From Paenibacillus sp. FSL H3-0469 (GTDB taxonomy: Bacteria > Bacillota > Bacilli > Paenibacillales > Paenibacillaceae), in assembly GCF_038051945.1 (NCBI RefSeq), contig NZ_CP150302.1, forward strand, positions 7,564,001-7,628,000: a stretch of 64,000 nt of DNA, given 5' to 3'. Positions 43,649 through 53,101 of this stretch are shown one piece after another. The position numbers and the translations under genes are program-made. Numbering within the stretch: position 1 is the stretch's first letter; every line of letters starts with the position of its first letter. A model generated the notes under the pieces. The model was not told the DNA's origin and did not search any database. It saw only the letters and a list, made by a program, of their open reading frames with translations.

Positions 43649-43681
43649 CGGATAGTTCAAATAGGATTAGGGAGTGAGTCT

Positions 43682-44947
43682 GTGCAGACAATACGTGCAA
43701 AGCTTGAGGGATATACGAATCAGTACCTGAAGCTGTGGAATTTTTACGGCGTGATTCAGGTCATCTGGAAGGGCGAGGTGCTCTTCGAGCGGGCCTGCGG
43801 GTATGCAAGTATGGAATTTGGAATTGAAAATACGCTGGACTCACGCTTCTCTCTCGCCTCCATGTCGAAGCAGTTTACGGCCTTTGCTATTATGCTGCTG
43901 CATGACAAGGGCCTGCTGGATGTTGACCAGCCTGCACACCTGTATCTCCCGGCAGAGCTTGCTATTGATGAGTCGATCACCGTTCATCATTTGCTGTCAC
44001 ATACCTCCGGTCTATATAACTTTTATAATTTTGAGAATGATTTCTTCGGCGGAGACTACCGGCTGGACTATTCCCGGACAAGGTTCTTCCGGCAATACAT
44101 TAACAAGAAGCCAACCAAGCCGGCAGGAGCAGCGTACGATTATAATAACTCCAACTACAATCTGCTGGCCTGGATCATCGAGCATGTCTCGGGGGAGAGG
44201 TACGGGGAGTTTCTGCATCATCATATTTTCCTGCCTCTAGGGATGAGCAGAAGCACAGTGGATGACGGATGCGCCGTGATTGAGAATAGATCCAGCAACT
44301 ATATCACAGACTTCGAAGTAACCGTCAAATGCCCGTATTACAACGAGAAGTTCAGCATCGGAGCAGGCGGTATTGTATCGGACTGCGCGGATTTGTACAA
44401 ATGGTATGTCTGTCTGCGTGACCGGAAACTTCTATCGCCTGCAGGCTATGAACGATTCTTCCAAGAGAACGAGAACAGCTACTGCTACGGCCTTGAGCAC
44501 CACCTTCTATATGGGCAAGACAGGTATTCCCATGGGGGCGATCAGCTGGGGATTTGCACGTATATGCAGAATTTTTACGCTGAAGATCTTTGCATTATCA
44601 TCCTCTCAAATAATGAAGGAATCAATCAGTATAGACTCGGCCATGCGCTCGCGGATATTCTGCATCATGTGGAGGTGGAGGCTCCGACCCGGCATCTTGA
44701 GCTTCAGCTCAGTGAGGAATGTTTAAGGGCGTACTGTGGAACCTATCTACCAGACAAAATTCAGATCGAGCTGACCGGCGGGAAGCTCTACTTCACCAGA
44801 TTCACCGGCAACGTCCATATTGAGCTCTACCCGGTAGGCGAAGGAGAATTTGTCCAGCGCTATTATGACCAGCTCCACCCCTATAAGATCACTGAGAATG
44901 CGCAGGGAGAGGAAATTTTTCTCGGATATGCACGATTAGCCCCTTGA
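43682..44947 (+). CDS. Beta-lactamase-family serine hydrolase (class C/PBP-like)
   Basis: Serine hydrolase of 421 residues. The nucleophile motif SxxK is Ser60-Met-Ser-Lys63 (LASMSKQFT), the YxN motif is Tyr154-Asn-Asn156 and the third motif is SHGGDQLG. No signal peptide is seen. The start is GTG at 43682 with GGAG 7 bp upstream; a longer reading frame reaching back to 43589 would run through the trpS promoter and T-box and is unlikely. A C-terminal ~90-residue beta domain is present. Relatives are esterases or peptidases; the substrate is unknown. Confidence 0.87.
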   Translation: MQTIRAKLEGYTNQYLKLWNFYGVIQVIWKGEVLFERACGYASMEFGIENTLDSRFSLASMSKQFTAFAIMLLHDKGLLDVDQPAHLYLPAELAIDESITVHHLLSHTSGLYNFYNFENDFFGGDYRLDYSRTRFFRQYINKKPTKPAGAAYDYNNSNYNLLAWIIEHVSGERYGEFLHHHIFLPLGMSRSTVDDGCAVIENRSSNYITDFEVTVKCPYYNEKFSIGAGGIVSDCADLYKWYVCLRDRKLLSPAGYERFFQENENSYCYGLEHHLLYGQDRYSHGGDQLGICTYMQNFYAEDLCIIILSNNEGINQYRLGHALADILHHVEVEAPTRHLELQLSEECLRAYCGTYLPDKIQIELTGGKLYFTRFTGNVHIELYPVGEGEFVQRYYDQLHPYKITENAQGEEIFLGYARLAP

Positions 44948-45003
44948 AGTTGCCGTTGCGTCAAGTGATAGGATAGGGATGAGATCACAGGAAGGAGGGC
45001 GAA

Positions 45004-45879
45004 ATGAGCAGAACGATTACTATACAAGAATGTTCAGAGCAGCTGGGGCTGACGAGCCGCACCTTGCGGCACTGGGAAGCGGAAGGATTGTTTCAGAGTA
45101 AGAGAGAGGTCTCTTCCCGCTGGCGTACATACGATGAACATGCGCTCAAGTGTATCAGGATAACAGCGCTGCTGCGGAGAATGGATATCCCGATCAGAGA
45201 AATACAGACTGTCTTGGATAAGAGTTCTGTGCCTGTGCTTAAGCAGGTTATACAGAACAGGATAAGGGCTCTACAGGTGCACCAGGAAGAACTCGAACGG
45301 GTGGGACAGCATTTACATCAGGTACTCGATTACCTGAATAATTCCAATAAGAGGACCTCCATTCAGGAGGAACTGCTTAGCGAAATGGAGAATGTCTTTA
45401 TGAGTAATGTAACGGGACAGTCAACTTTCAAAGTGATTACACTGCCGGCGATGAGAGTAGCTTATCATATCGTGGTGGACCAGTCTCCGGAAGACAAAGC
45501 GATAGGTCCTATCATGGATTGGTTGGAATCTGCTAATCTTCTGGGCACCGCGCGGTTATTCGGCGGAAATATGAAGCCTATGCCAAGTATTGCAGGTAAA
45601 CCCTATGGCTATGGAATGTGTGCGACAATTCCTGATGGAACCACCGTGCCGGAACCCTTCAAGGAAATGACCCTGCCCGGCGGGCTATACGCCAAGCTGG
45701 ACAGCAGTGACGATATTGGGGGCTCATGGAAAATGCTGATGGATCAGTTAGAGCATAGTCAAAAGTACCGCTCTGACCGCAGCAGACTCTGCCTGGAAGA
45801 GCATATCCGCAATGACAGCCCTGCGGGCAGTGGCAACCTGTACGATTTATCTTTACTGGAACCCGTAGTATTGAAATAA
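45004..45879 (+). CDS. MerR-family regulator with GyrI-like effector domain
   Basis: Regulator of 291 residues. The N-terminal MerR HTH (TIQECSEQLGLTSRTLRHWE, then the wing and RRMDIPIREIQTVLDK) is followed by a coiled linker (~75-115) and a C-terminal GyrI/AraC-type ligand-binding domain (~140-285). The ATG start has GGAAGGAGGG upstream. Such proteins bind hydrophobic compounds and activate export or detoxification genes. Two GNAT genes follow on the same strand. Confidence 0.9.
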   Translation: MSRTITIQECSEQLGLTSRTLRHWEAEGLFQSKREVSSRWRTYDEHALKCIRITALLRRMDIPIREIQTVLDKSSVPVLKQVIQNRIRALQVHQEELERVGQHLHQVLDYLNNSNKRTSIQEELLSEMENVFMSNVTGQSTFKVITLPAMRVAYHIVVDQSPEDKAIGPIMDWLESANLLGTARLFGGNMKPMPSIAGKPYGYGMCATIPDGTTVPEPFKEMTLPGGLYAKLDSSDDIGGSWKMLMDQLEHSQKYRSDRSRLCLEEHIRNDSPAGSGNLYDLSLLEPVVLK

Positions 45880-45912
45880 TTGTAGCCAAACCCAAGAAAA
45901 GAAGGGAAGTAA

Positions 45913-46398
45913 ATGAGCATTGAGTTCAGTAAGATCAGCCTGTTTGAACGTGGAACACTCCTGGAGCTGTTACAAGATGCCTATTCCTTTGACGGCAGGT
46001 ATGAGCAGAGCTGTCTGGAGGATTGGCAGGAGTTCGACAATTTTTTCTTTGACAATCTGCAAATTGCAGATAAATATGGGTTCATGACTATGCTGCATGG
46101 TAAGGTGATTGGCTTTGTATCCTGGGACCCGAGGCAGTTGCCCCAATGTGCTGAAATCGGCCATAACTGTATTGCGACTGCTCATAAGGGCAAAGGATAC
46201 AGCACCCTGCAGCTTCAAGAAGCGGTTCATCGTATTCTGCGGAATGAAGTGCAGCACATTCTAGTGACGACTAATGGCGATCTGATCCCCGCCCAGCGGA
46301 TGTATGAGCGTGCCGGTTTTATTTTGCAGGGGAAGCGGGACATGGGGCCTGGCTCCGTACTTAAGGGTGAGCATTGGGATTACGTCTATAAGGTATAA
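45913..46398 (+). CDS. GNAT-family N-acetyltransferase
   Basis: Acetyl-CoA-dependent transferase of 161 residues. The CoA-binding motif A region reads IGHNCIATAHKGKGYSTLQL, and motif B includes NGDLIPAQRMYERAGF. The start at ATG 45913 follows AAGAAGGGAAG. It is 33 bp after the MerR gene and 18 bp before a second GNAT gene, so it is probably in one operon. The acceptor is unknown. Confidence 0.9.
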   Translation: MSIEFSKISLFERGTLLELLQDAYSFDGRYEQSCLEDWQEFDNFFFDNLQIADKYGFMTMLHGKVIGFVSWDPRQLPQCAEIGHNCIATAHKGKGYSTLQLQEAVHRILRNEVQHILVTTNGDLIPAQRMYERAGFILQGKRDMGPGSVLKGEHWDYVYKV

Positions 46399-46416
46399 CG
46401 TCAGGAGGTACATACT

Positions 46417-46905
46417 ATGAAAAAGTCAGAAGTTACACTAGGTAAAGCTACGGTGAAGGATGCGGCGGATATTCATGCTATGCAGCTTCAGGCCTTTCTT
46501 CCGCTCTTGGAGAAATATCAGGATTACGAGACAAATCCGGCTAATGAAACGCTGGAGAGGCTCGTAGAACGGATGAATCAGGAATTTGTTGATTACTATA
46601 TCATCCGAAACGCCGGAAATGCTGTAGGCAGCATGAGAGTCAAGAAGACAGATGAGCATCATTACTGGCTCAGTCAGATATGCGTATTGCCGCAATACCA
46701 AGGTCTGGGCATAGCCCAGCAGGCATTCGCACGGATTGAAGAGATCTATGCGGATGCGCAAACTTGGGGGCTGGCTACCGTCGTGCAAGAGGAGCGTAAC
46801 TGCTATTTGTATGAGAAGCTGGGCTACAGAAAGACCAGTGAAACCCGGGAAATCAATGATAAGATGACCTTGTGCTTTTATGAAAAAAGGTTAAATAAAG
46901 GTTAG
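46417..46905 (+). CDS. GNAT-family N-acetyltransferase
   Basis: Second acetyltransferase in the MerR-headed group, 162 residues. Motif A: ICVLPQYQGLGIAQQAFARI; motif B: QEERNCYLYEKLGYRKT. The ATG start has TCAGGAGGT upstream. It is distinct from its neighbour in sequence, so not a recent duplicate. The acceptor is unknown. Confidence 0.9.
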   Translation: MKKSEVTLGKATVKDAADIHAMQLQAFLPLLEKYQDYETNPANETLERLVERMNQEFVDYYIIRNAGNAVGSMRVKKTDEHHYWLSQICVLPQYQGLGIAQQAFARIEEIYADAQTWGLATVVQEERNCYLYEKLGYRKTSETREINDKMTLCFYEKRLNKG

Positions 46906-47500
46906 CGCTCCAGAGCTATGAAATGCTGCATAAATTGCAACTCCGATTCATTGATATAGTAGTATTTGCGAGGATTGTTGTATAAAAAGCAGGAATAATC
47001 CGCTCAGAAGCTTGGTAGATGCGGGAAAACTGCCTTTTGTACAACAATTTTGGTTTTCGGACTTTACAAAGAGATGAAAGTTGCAATATGTGCAGGATTG
47101 TGAATGGTAATCTGGGATGTCCGGGGGATGAGAACCCTGCGCGTCAGCGACTTAGCACGAACCTCACGGACTGGAAATCCGTTATTTCGGCGGATTACAG
47201 TAATTCCGCAGATGATGCGAACAGAGAATCCGTTAAGTAACCAGAATTGGCCTGATTTCAGCTCCCAAGGGTGGGATAAGGTCCTCTGAGTCCGCAGCGT
47301 GAAGAAAATCAGGCTTTTTCGGCGAATAAGGTCCTCTGTGTCCCCATAACACACTATTATTGTCTACATCCGCCCCGGCTTTGGCAGACCGGGCACATTG
47401 AGCGCTTCGCCCAGCGTATCGGTGAAGCTCCGGGTCAGCTACATTTACTTGCCCTCCTGATGGCATAGTGTGTAACTAAGATGCTGATTTCAACAAGTAC
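46906..47500. other. Noncoding region with degenerate repeats and a possible gene remnant
   Basis: No intact gene. ATAAGGTCCTCTGWGTCC occurs twice 50 bp apart (47276-47293 and 47326-47343). AATCCGTTA occurs twice near 47176 and 47227. CCTGATTT (47251-47258) pairs with AAATCAGG (47306-47313), which is followed by CTTTTTC. On the minus strand around 47440-47366 a short frame reads LTRSFTDTLGEALNVPGLPK then PGRM-stop and looks like the C-terminal end of a lost protein; a stop codon lies directly before it. Confidence 0.5.
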
Positions 47501-47590
47501 TTGACAACTGTAACTATAGAAAGTAAGTAAGAATATAAATTATCTTAACTTAAAGATAATATTTAGCCAAATATCTTAAAGTAAAGATAT
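47501..47590 (+). promoter_or_regulatory. Promoter and paired MhqR-like operators of the dioxygenase operon
   Basis: TTGACA (47501-47506) with a weak -10 TAAGTA (47524-47529) at 17-bp spacing. Downstream are two 18-bp dyads, TATCTTAACTTAAAGATA (47542-47559) and TATCTTAAAGTAAAGATA (47573-47590), exactly 31 bp apart (about three helical turns). Their form recalls MhqR (MarR-type) sites in front of quinone-inducible dioxygenase genes in Bacillus; no MarR gene is adjacent here. Confidence 0.75.
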
Positions 47591-47623
47591 AATCTGAATG
47601 AATCAACTTAGGAGGCAATTCAA

Positions 47624-48562
47624 ATGAACAAGCAAACCATGGGTATTCATCATATCACCGCTATTGTCGGGCATCCGCAGGAGAATATGGACTTTTATGC
47701 AGGGGTACTGGGACTGCGGCTGGTGAAGCGAACGGTCAATTTCGATGATCCGGGAACGTATCACTTCTACTTCGGCAATGCTGGCGGGAAGCCGGGAACC
47801 ATTATTACCTTCTTCCCGTGGGCGGATGCGTATCAGGGTAAGATCGGCGGGGGCCAGGTTGGCGTTACTTCGTATGTGATTCCAGTCGGGGCGATGGCAT
47901 TCTGGAGAGAGCGGCTCACGGCGTTCAAGGTGGCTTACACAGAGATAGAGCGGTTCGGGGAGCAATACCTGGAATTCGATGATCCGCATGGCCTGCATCT
48001 GGAGCTGGTGGAACGGGAGTCGGGTGAGCGTAATGAATGGACCTTCAGCGGGGTAACACCGGAGGTGGCGATCAAGGGCTTCGGCGGCGCGACACTATTG
48101 TCCACGCATCCGGAACAAACGGCTGAGCTGCTGGAGAAGGTGATGGGACTTACATTCGAGGGGCAGGAAGGTGATGTCGCCCGCTACCGCTCGGCTGCGG
48201 ATCTGGGCAATGTGGTTGAGCTGAAGGTAACGGCTGTACCGCGCGGTGAAATGGGGGTCGGCACTGTCCATCATATCGCCTGGAGAGAGAAGGATGACCA
48301 GGATCAGCTTGAATGGCAGGAAGTTGTGCATAATAATGGATATGGGGTAACGCCTGTGCAGGACCGGAATTATTTCAACGCCATTTACTTCAGAGAGCAT
48401 GGGGAGATTCTGTTCGAGATCGCTACCGATCCTCCGGGCTTCGCCCATGACGAGACACCGGAGACGATGGGAGGCAGCCTGATGCTGCCTGCACAATATG
48501 AGCCGCACAGAGCACAGATTGAACAAATTCTGCTGCCGGTTACTGTAAGAGAGCTTAACTAA
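47624..48562 (+). CDS. Ring-cleaving dioxygenase-like protein (MhqO/MhqA type)
   Basis: Vicinal-oxygen-chelate protein of 312 residues built from two glyoxalase-like domains (~5-130 and ~150-285). Metal ligands are likely His9/10 (GIHHITAI), a mid His and Glu (VHHIAWRE) and the late Glu (EHGEILFEIATDPPGF). Members of this family act on hydroquinone-like compounds and are induced by quinone stress. The ATG start has TAGGAGG upstream. It forms an operon with a flavin reductase gene. Paired operators precede it. Confidence 0.88.
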   Translation: MNKQTMGIHHITAIVGHPQENMDFYAGVLGLRLVKRTVNFDDPGTYHFYFGNAGGKPGTIITFFPWADAYQGKIGGGQVGVTSYVIPVGAMAFWRERLTAFKVAYTEIERFGEQYLEFDDPHGLHLELVERESGERNEWTFSGVTPEVAIKGFGGATLLSTHPEQTAELLEKVMGLTFEGQEGDVARYRSAADLGNVVELKVTAVPRGEMGVGTVHHIAWREKDDQDQLEWQEVVHNNGYGVTPVQDRNYFNAIYFREHGEILFEIATDPPGFAHDETPETMGGSLMLPAQYEPHRAQIEQILLPVTVRELN

Positions 48563-48593
48563 TCTGATCTGACAATACAAAGGAGGCACGAGC

Positions 48594-49187
48594 ATGATCA
48601 CTATAGATCCGCAGCAGGGCACCGAACGGGATAATTATAAGCTTCTGGTCGGGACGATTATTCCGCGTCCGATTGCTTTTGTAACCACCTTGTCGGAGGA
48701 GGGGGTCTTGAACGGTGCGCCATTCAGTTACTTTAATATCGTATCCTCCAACCCGCCGATGATTTCCGTCTCTATTCAGCATGCCGGGGGTCAGTCCAAG
48801 GATACTGCACGCAACATCAAGCAAATGAAGGAGTTTGTGGTTCATATTGTGGATGAGCAGAATGTCGGACAAGTGAATATGACGGCTGTGCCGTTGCCGC
48901 CTGATCAGAGTGAGGTCACCTTAGCCGGAATGACCCCTGTAGATAGTCTGCGCATTAAGGTTCCCGGCGTTCAGGAAGCGAAGGTGCGGATGGAATGTGT
49001 GTTGGAGCATTGCCTGGAGCTGCCGAATAATGATCTGATTATCGGCAGGATCGTGCAGTTTCATCTGGACGAGGCGATCTACGAGCAGGGGAGAATTAAT
49101 CCGGTGGCATTAGGGGCGGTCAGCCGTCTGGCCGGGAATAGCTATGCGGGGATTGGGGAGATTTTTGAGATTGAGCGGCCGGTGTAA
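48594..49187 (+). CDS. Flavin reductase-like FMN-binding protein
   Basis: FMN-binding split-barrel protein of 197 residues. Family stretches are LLVGTIIPRPIAFVTTLSEE, GAPFSYFNIVSSNPPMISVS and DTARNIKQMKEFVVHIVDE. It is likely a flavin reductase partner for redox detoxification. The start follows AAAGGAGGCACGAGC. It lies 31 bp after the dioxygenase gene, so the same operators probably control it. Confidence 0.9.
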   Translation: MITIDPQQGTERDNYKLLVGTIIPRPIAFVTTLSEEGVLNGAPFSYFNIVSSNPPMISVSIQHAGGQSKDTARNIKQMKEFVVHIVDEQNVGQVNMTAVPLPPDQSEVTLAGMTPVDSLRIKVPGVQEAKVRMECVLEHCLELPNNDLIIGRIVQFHLDEAIYEQGRINPVALGAVSRLAGNSYAGIGEIFEIERPV

Positions 49188-49267
49188 CGATTAATCCTGG
49201 CATATCCATGAACAGTGCTAATAGGCTATTTAGGCCAAGTAGATACTTTTGGTTCAAAGTACAATAA

Positions 49268-49291
49268 AACCCTGGCGGAAGCGCCAGGGTT
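49268..49291 (+). terminator. Terminator after flavin reductase gene
   Basis: AACCCTGGCG-GAAG-CGCCAGGGTT, a 10-bp perfect stem with a GAAG tetraloop, followed by ATCTGTG (weak T tract). Confidence 0.8.
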
Positions 49292-49479
49292 ATCTGTGTC
49301 ATATAAAAGGATTGCATCGTGTCAGGGAATATGTTAATGTTAATAAACTGTCGGCCATTTTATTTGAAATGGTCAGAGTTAATGCATCTTATTTATATCT
49401 TAAGTATAGCAAACGGACATCCAGTTTGTCAAGCCGCCAGTGTGGAACGATTTCAGCAAGAAAAAGGAGTGTTCAGAGA

Positions 49480-51909
49480 ATGGAAGAGACAAAGGTCTGG
49501 AAGCAGGAGCAGGAGTGGCTGGAGCAGGTGAAGGAGAAGCTGATCGCGGGGATCGCTGGGCTGGAGCCTGAGGTCGGGCAGCTGAAGGAGCAGGCTGCGG
49601 ATATCCGCCGGGGATTCTGGGAAGAGGTCACAGTCGATACGAACTCACAGGAGGATTTTGAGGAGAGCTTCTTCACCATCACCCAGCAGGAAGCGGTTTT
49701 GTCTGAACGGGAACGCAGTCATGCGCGCAAGCTCCGGCAATGGAAAAATATGCAGCGGCTGCTGCCGTCACCTTATTTCGGGCGGATTGATTTTCGGGAG
49801 GATGGGCAGAAGGGGACGGAACAGGTCTATATCGGGGTCTCCTCCTTCGCGGCTGCAGACGGCCTGAGCTTCCTCATCTATGACTGGCGTACCCCGATTG
49901 CGAGCCTGTATTACGACTATCCGCCGGGACATGCGGCCTTCGACACACCGGGAGGACGGATCACCGGCCGGATGGAGCTGAAGCGGCAGTACCAGATCCG
50001 CGGAGGCCGGCTCCAGCATCTGTTCGATTCGAGCGTGACGATCGGAGATGAGCTGCTGCAGCAGGTGCTGGGTCAGGGCGCTGACTCCCAAATGAAGAGC
50101 ATCGTGGCTACGATTCAGGCGGAGCAGAATGCCATTATCCGTAACGACACGAGCCGGATGCTGATTGTGCAGGGAGCGGCGGGCAGCGGCAAAACCTCGG
50201 CAGCGCTCCAGCGCGTAGCCTACCTGCTGTACAAACACCGCGAGCGGCTGACGGCCGATCAGATTGTTCTCTTTTCGCCCAATCCGATGTTCAACAGTTA
50301 TGTGTCTACCGTGCTCCCGGAGCTAGGGGAAGAGAATATGCAGCAGACGACCTTTCAGGAGTATCTGGACAAATGGCTGGGAGCCGCGTTCCGTCTTGGA
50401 GATCCGTTTGACCAGATGGAATATGTGCTCACCGCCCAGCAGCAGGAGGGTTATGCCGCCCGTCTTAAGGCCATCGAGTATAAAGCTTCGGAAGCGTTCC
50501 TCCACGCTCTTCAAGGATATGCCTACTTGCTGAAGCAGGAAGGGATGCTGTTCAAGGATATTTGCTTCCGGGACCGTGTGCTCATATCAGGTGAACAGAT
50601 CCGGGCCAAGCTGTATAGCTACGATCCTTCCATCCGTCTGCCGAACCGGGTGGAGCTGGTGCAGAAATGGCTGCTCACCGAGCTGGCGGCACTACAGAAG
50701 GAAGAGCAGGGGGCAGCTTGGGTAGAGGAGGAGATGAATTACCTCGACAATGAGCAATACGCTGCAATTCACGGTAAGCTGCACAGAGATAAGGGCGTGT
50801 TCGACTTCGCGGAGAAATACCTCCGCCTGCAGGAGATGCTGGTGCATAAGCGGGAGCAGGATGAAGGGGATTTCGATTACGCCGAGCGGGAGCAGGAGCT
50901 GCTGGGAGAGATGATCATGAAGGAGCAGTTCAGACCGCTGAGACGGGGGATCAGGAAGTTCACCTTTATCGACATGGCCGGGCTCTACCGTCAATTGTTC
51001 AGTGATGAAACGGCCTACAGGAAGATGACAGGTGAGACGGAGGTGCCGGAGCTATGGCCGGAGATCTGTGCGCAGACCCGGGAGATGCTGGACAGCGGGA
51101 CACTCTGGTATGAAGATGCTACCCCGTACTTGTACATGCAGGAGCTGATTGAAGGCGTGCGGACGAATACGCAGGTGCGGCATATTTTCGTGGATGAAGG
51201 CCAGGATTATTCGATGTTCCAATACGAGTTCCTCCGCAAGCTGTTCCCCCGCGCCCGAATGACCGTTCTGGGAGACTTCAGCCAGGCGATCTTCACACAG
51301 GCAACGAATCTGTATGGGGACCGTTCACCGCTGCTTCAGCTGTACGGGGAAGAGGAGACTAGCCAGTTCCTGCTGGTCCGCAGCTACCGCTCGACCTTCG
51401 AGATTGTGGAGTTCACCAAGCCGCTGCTGCCTGGAAGTGAAGGAATTGTGGCTTTTGAGCGGAGGGGCAGTAAGCCTGTATTGTCTAAGCTGGGGAGCAA
51501 GGACTTGAAGGCAGAGCGTATCATGGAGGATCTTGCTAAGCTTCAGGCTGAAGGCTATAGCTCTATCGCTATCATTACGAAGACGGCCGCCGAGAGCAGA
51601 GAAGCGTATGAGAGTCTGGCTGCTAGTGGAGGGGTGCAAGAGCTGAAGCTGATTACGAAGAACACACCAACTTTTGAAAAAGGAATACAGGTGATCCCCG
51701 CCTATCTCGCCAAAGGCGTCGAATTCGACGCGGTGCTAATCTACGATGCTTCTGCGCAGACGTATCATAGGGAGAGCGAGCGGAAGCTTTTTTATACGGC
51801 ATGTACTCGGGCTATGCACCGGCTGCAGCTGTATACTGCGGGAGAGTGGACGCCGTTTGTTGACGGTGTGGATGAGGAGCTGTATGAGCAGACCGTAGTT
51901 ACACTATAG
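49480..51909 (+). CDS. helD: RNA polymerase recycling helicase-like protein HelD
   Basis: UvrD/Rep-related ATPase of 809 residues that in Bacillus removes stalled RNA polymerase from DNA. The N-terminal coiled-coil arm (~1-75) would enter the secondary channel. Walker A is GAAGSGKTS with Lys238, Walker B is HIFVDEGQDYS, and further motifs are VRSYRST and YTACTRAMHRLQLY. The ATG at 49480 has AAAAAGGAG 10 bp upstream; the frame continues upstream to 49249 but without support and through a terminator. Single gene with its own terminator. Confidence 0.93.
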   Translation: MEETKVWKQEQEWLEQVKEKLIAGIAGLEPEVGQLKEQAADIRRGFWEEVTVDTNSQEDFEESFFTITQQEAVLSERERSHARKLRQWKNMQRLLPSPYFGRIDFREDGQKGTEQVYIGVSSFAAADGLSFLIYDWRTPIASLYYDYPPGHAAFDTPGGRITGRMELKRQYQIRGGRLQHLFDSSVTIGDELLQQVLGQGADSQMKSIVATIQAEQNAIIRNDTSRMLIVQGAAGSGKTSAALQRVAYLLYKHRERLTADQIVLFSPNPMFNSYVSTVLPELGEENMQQTTFQEYLDKWLGAAFRLGDPFDQMEYVLTAQQQEGYAARLKAIEYKASEAFLHALQGYAYLLKQEGMLFKDICFRDRVLISGEQIRAKLYSYDPSIRLPNRVELVQKWLLTELAALQKEEQGAAWVEEEMNYLDNEQYAAIHGKLHRDKGVFDFAEKYLRLQEMLVHKREQDEGDFDYAEREQELLGEMIMKEQFRPLRRGIRKFTFIDMAGLYRQLFSDETAYRKMTGETEVPELWPEICAQTREMLDSGTLWYEDATPYLYMQELIEGVRTNTQVRHIFVDEGQDYSMFQYEFLRKLFPRARMTVLGDFSQAIFTQATNLYGDRSPLLQLYGEEETSQFLLVRSYRSTFEIVEFTKPLLPGSEGIVAFERRGSKPVLSKLGSKDLKAERIMEDLAKLQAEGYSSIAIITKTAAESREAYESLAASGGVQELKLITKNTPTFEKGIQVIPAYLAKGVEFDAVLIYDASAQTYHRESERKLFYTACTRAMHRLQLYTAGEWTPFVDGVDEELYEQTVVTL

Positions 51910-51919
51910 ATCTAAGAGT

Positions 51920-51946
51920 GCCTCTCCAAGTGCTGGAGGGGCCTTT
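51920..51946 (+). terminator. Terminator after helD
   Basis: GCCTCTCCA-AGTGC-TGGAGGGGC (9 bp with one G-T pair), followed by CTTTG. Confidence 0.8.
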
Positions 51947-52090
51947 GCATGTTGAGCCTGGTTCAACAATGAGAACGAAGCGAATGGCTCTGTGATACTT
52001 TTTTCATATCAAAAGGATCATTTAATGATATTTCACCTATTAATAGTGGTTTGTTACGCTTAAATTACTATTAATTTAGGAGGTAAGAAG

Positions 52091-53080
52091 ATGGAATATC
52101 GGAAATTGGGTGCTAGCGGCTTATCGGTCAGTGAGATTGCTTTTGGAAACTGGATTACGCATGGTGCTCAAGTGGATTATGACACAGCCAAAGCTTGTGT
52201 CCATGCTGCATTGGATGCGGGAATTACTACATTTGACACGGCAGATGTGTATTCAGACACGAAGGCGGAGACGGTGCTGGGAGAAGTCTTAACAGGAGTG
52301 CGGCGGGAAAGCATCGAGTTATGTACCAAGGTCTATCAGCCTACAGGAACAGGGCCCAATGACCGGGGGTTATCCCGGAAGCATATCATGGAAGCTTGTA
52401 ACTCTTCGTTGAAGAGGCTGCAGACGGATTATATAGATATTTACTATGCCCATAGATTTGATAAAAAGGTTTCGCTGGAGGAGACCTTCCTGGCATTCTC
52501 TGATCTGGTGCGTCAAGGTAAGGTTCTGTATGTGGGGATCAGCGAATGGACGGCTGAACAGATCACACAAGCCGCAGTTTTGGCCCGGGAGCTGAGGGTT
52601 CCCCTGGTGGCTAGCCAGCCGCAGTATTCGATGTTATGGCGGGTGATCGAAGCGGAGGTTATCCAGGCTTCAGAGCAGGAAGGAATCGGGCAGGTCGTCT
52701 GGTCACCGCTGGCCCAAGGAATTCTGTCGGGAAAATACCTGCCGAATCAACCGGTTCCACAGGGGTCCCGCGCTTCGACTTCGGCGGGTTCTCCATTTTT
52801 CGAACGATTGGCTGGCCAGTGGCTGCACCCGGAGGTCCTTACGGCGGTCTCCAGACTCTCCTCACTTGCACATGAAGCGGGGCTGACGCTGCCGCAATTG
52901 GCCATCGCATGGGTCCTGCAGAATCCGCAGGTGTCGTCTGCAATCATCGGGGCCTCCAGACCGGAGCAGGTACAAGAGAATGTTAAGGCTTCAGGGGTGC
53001 GTCTTGAACTTGATTTGCTGGGTGAGATCGATAGAGTACTGGAGGGACTGGTTGAACGTGACCCTGCAAAGACCGGCTGA
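52091..53080 (+). CDS. Aldo/keto reductase (Kv-beta-like)
   Basis: Oxidoreductase of 329 residues. The N-terminus MEYRKLGASGLSVSEIAFGN is typical. The catalytic Tyr lies in TFDTADVYSDTKAE, the Lys in LCTKVYQP and the His in IYYAHRFD. The cofactor region is SAIIGASRPEQVQENV. The ATG start follows TAGGAGG. It is convergent with a LysR gene. It is distinct from the other aldo/keto reductase at 28267 though from the same superfamily. Confidence 0.9.
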   Translation: MEYRKLGASGLSVSEIAFGNWITHGAQVDYDTAKACVHAALDAGITTFDTADVYSDTKAETVLGEVLTGVRRESIELCTKVYQPTGTGPNDRGLSRKHIMEACNSSLKRLQTDYIDIYYAHRFDKKVSLEETFLAFSDLVRQGKVLYVGISEWTAEQITQAAVLARELRVPLVASQPQYSMLWRVIEAEVIQASEQEGIGQVVWSPLAQGILSGKYLPNQPVPQGSRASTSAGSPFFERLAGQWLHPEVLTAVSRLSSLAHEAGLTLPQLAIAWVLQNPQVSSAIIGASRPEQVQENVKASGVRLELDLLGEIDRVLEGLVERDPAKTG

Positions 53081-53101
53081 ATAAGTCTGTCTGCTCACCA
53101 T

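Noticed and set aside
43589..43681. Longer N-terminus for the serine hydrolase
   Set aside because: It would run through the trpS promoter and T-box start on the other strand, has no ribosome binding site, and GTG 43682 has a well-placed GGAG.
47019..47240. Small frames in the region between the GNAT and dioxygenase genes
   Set aside because: Repeat-rich DNA, no ribosome binding sites, overlapping frames on both strands.
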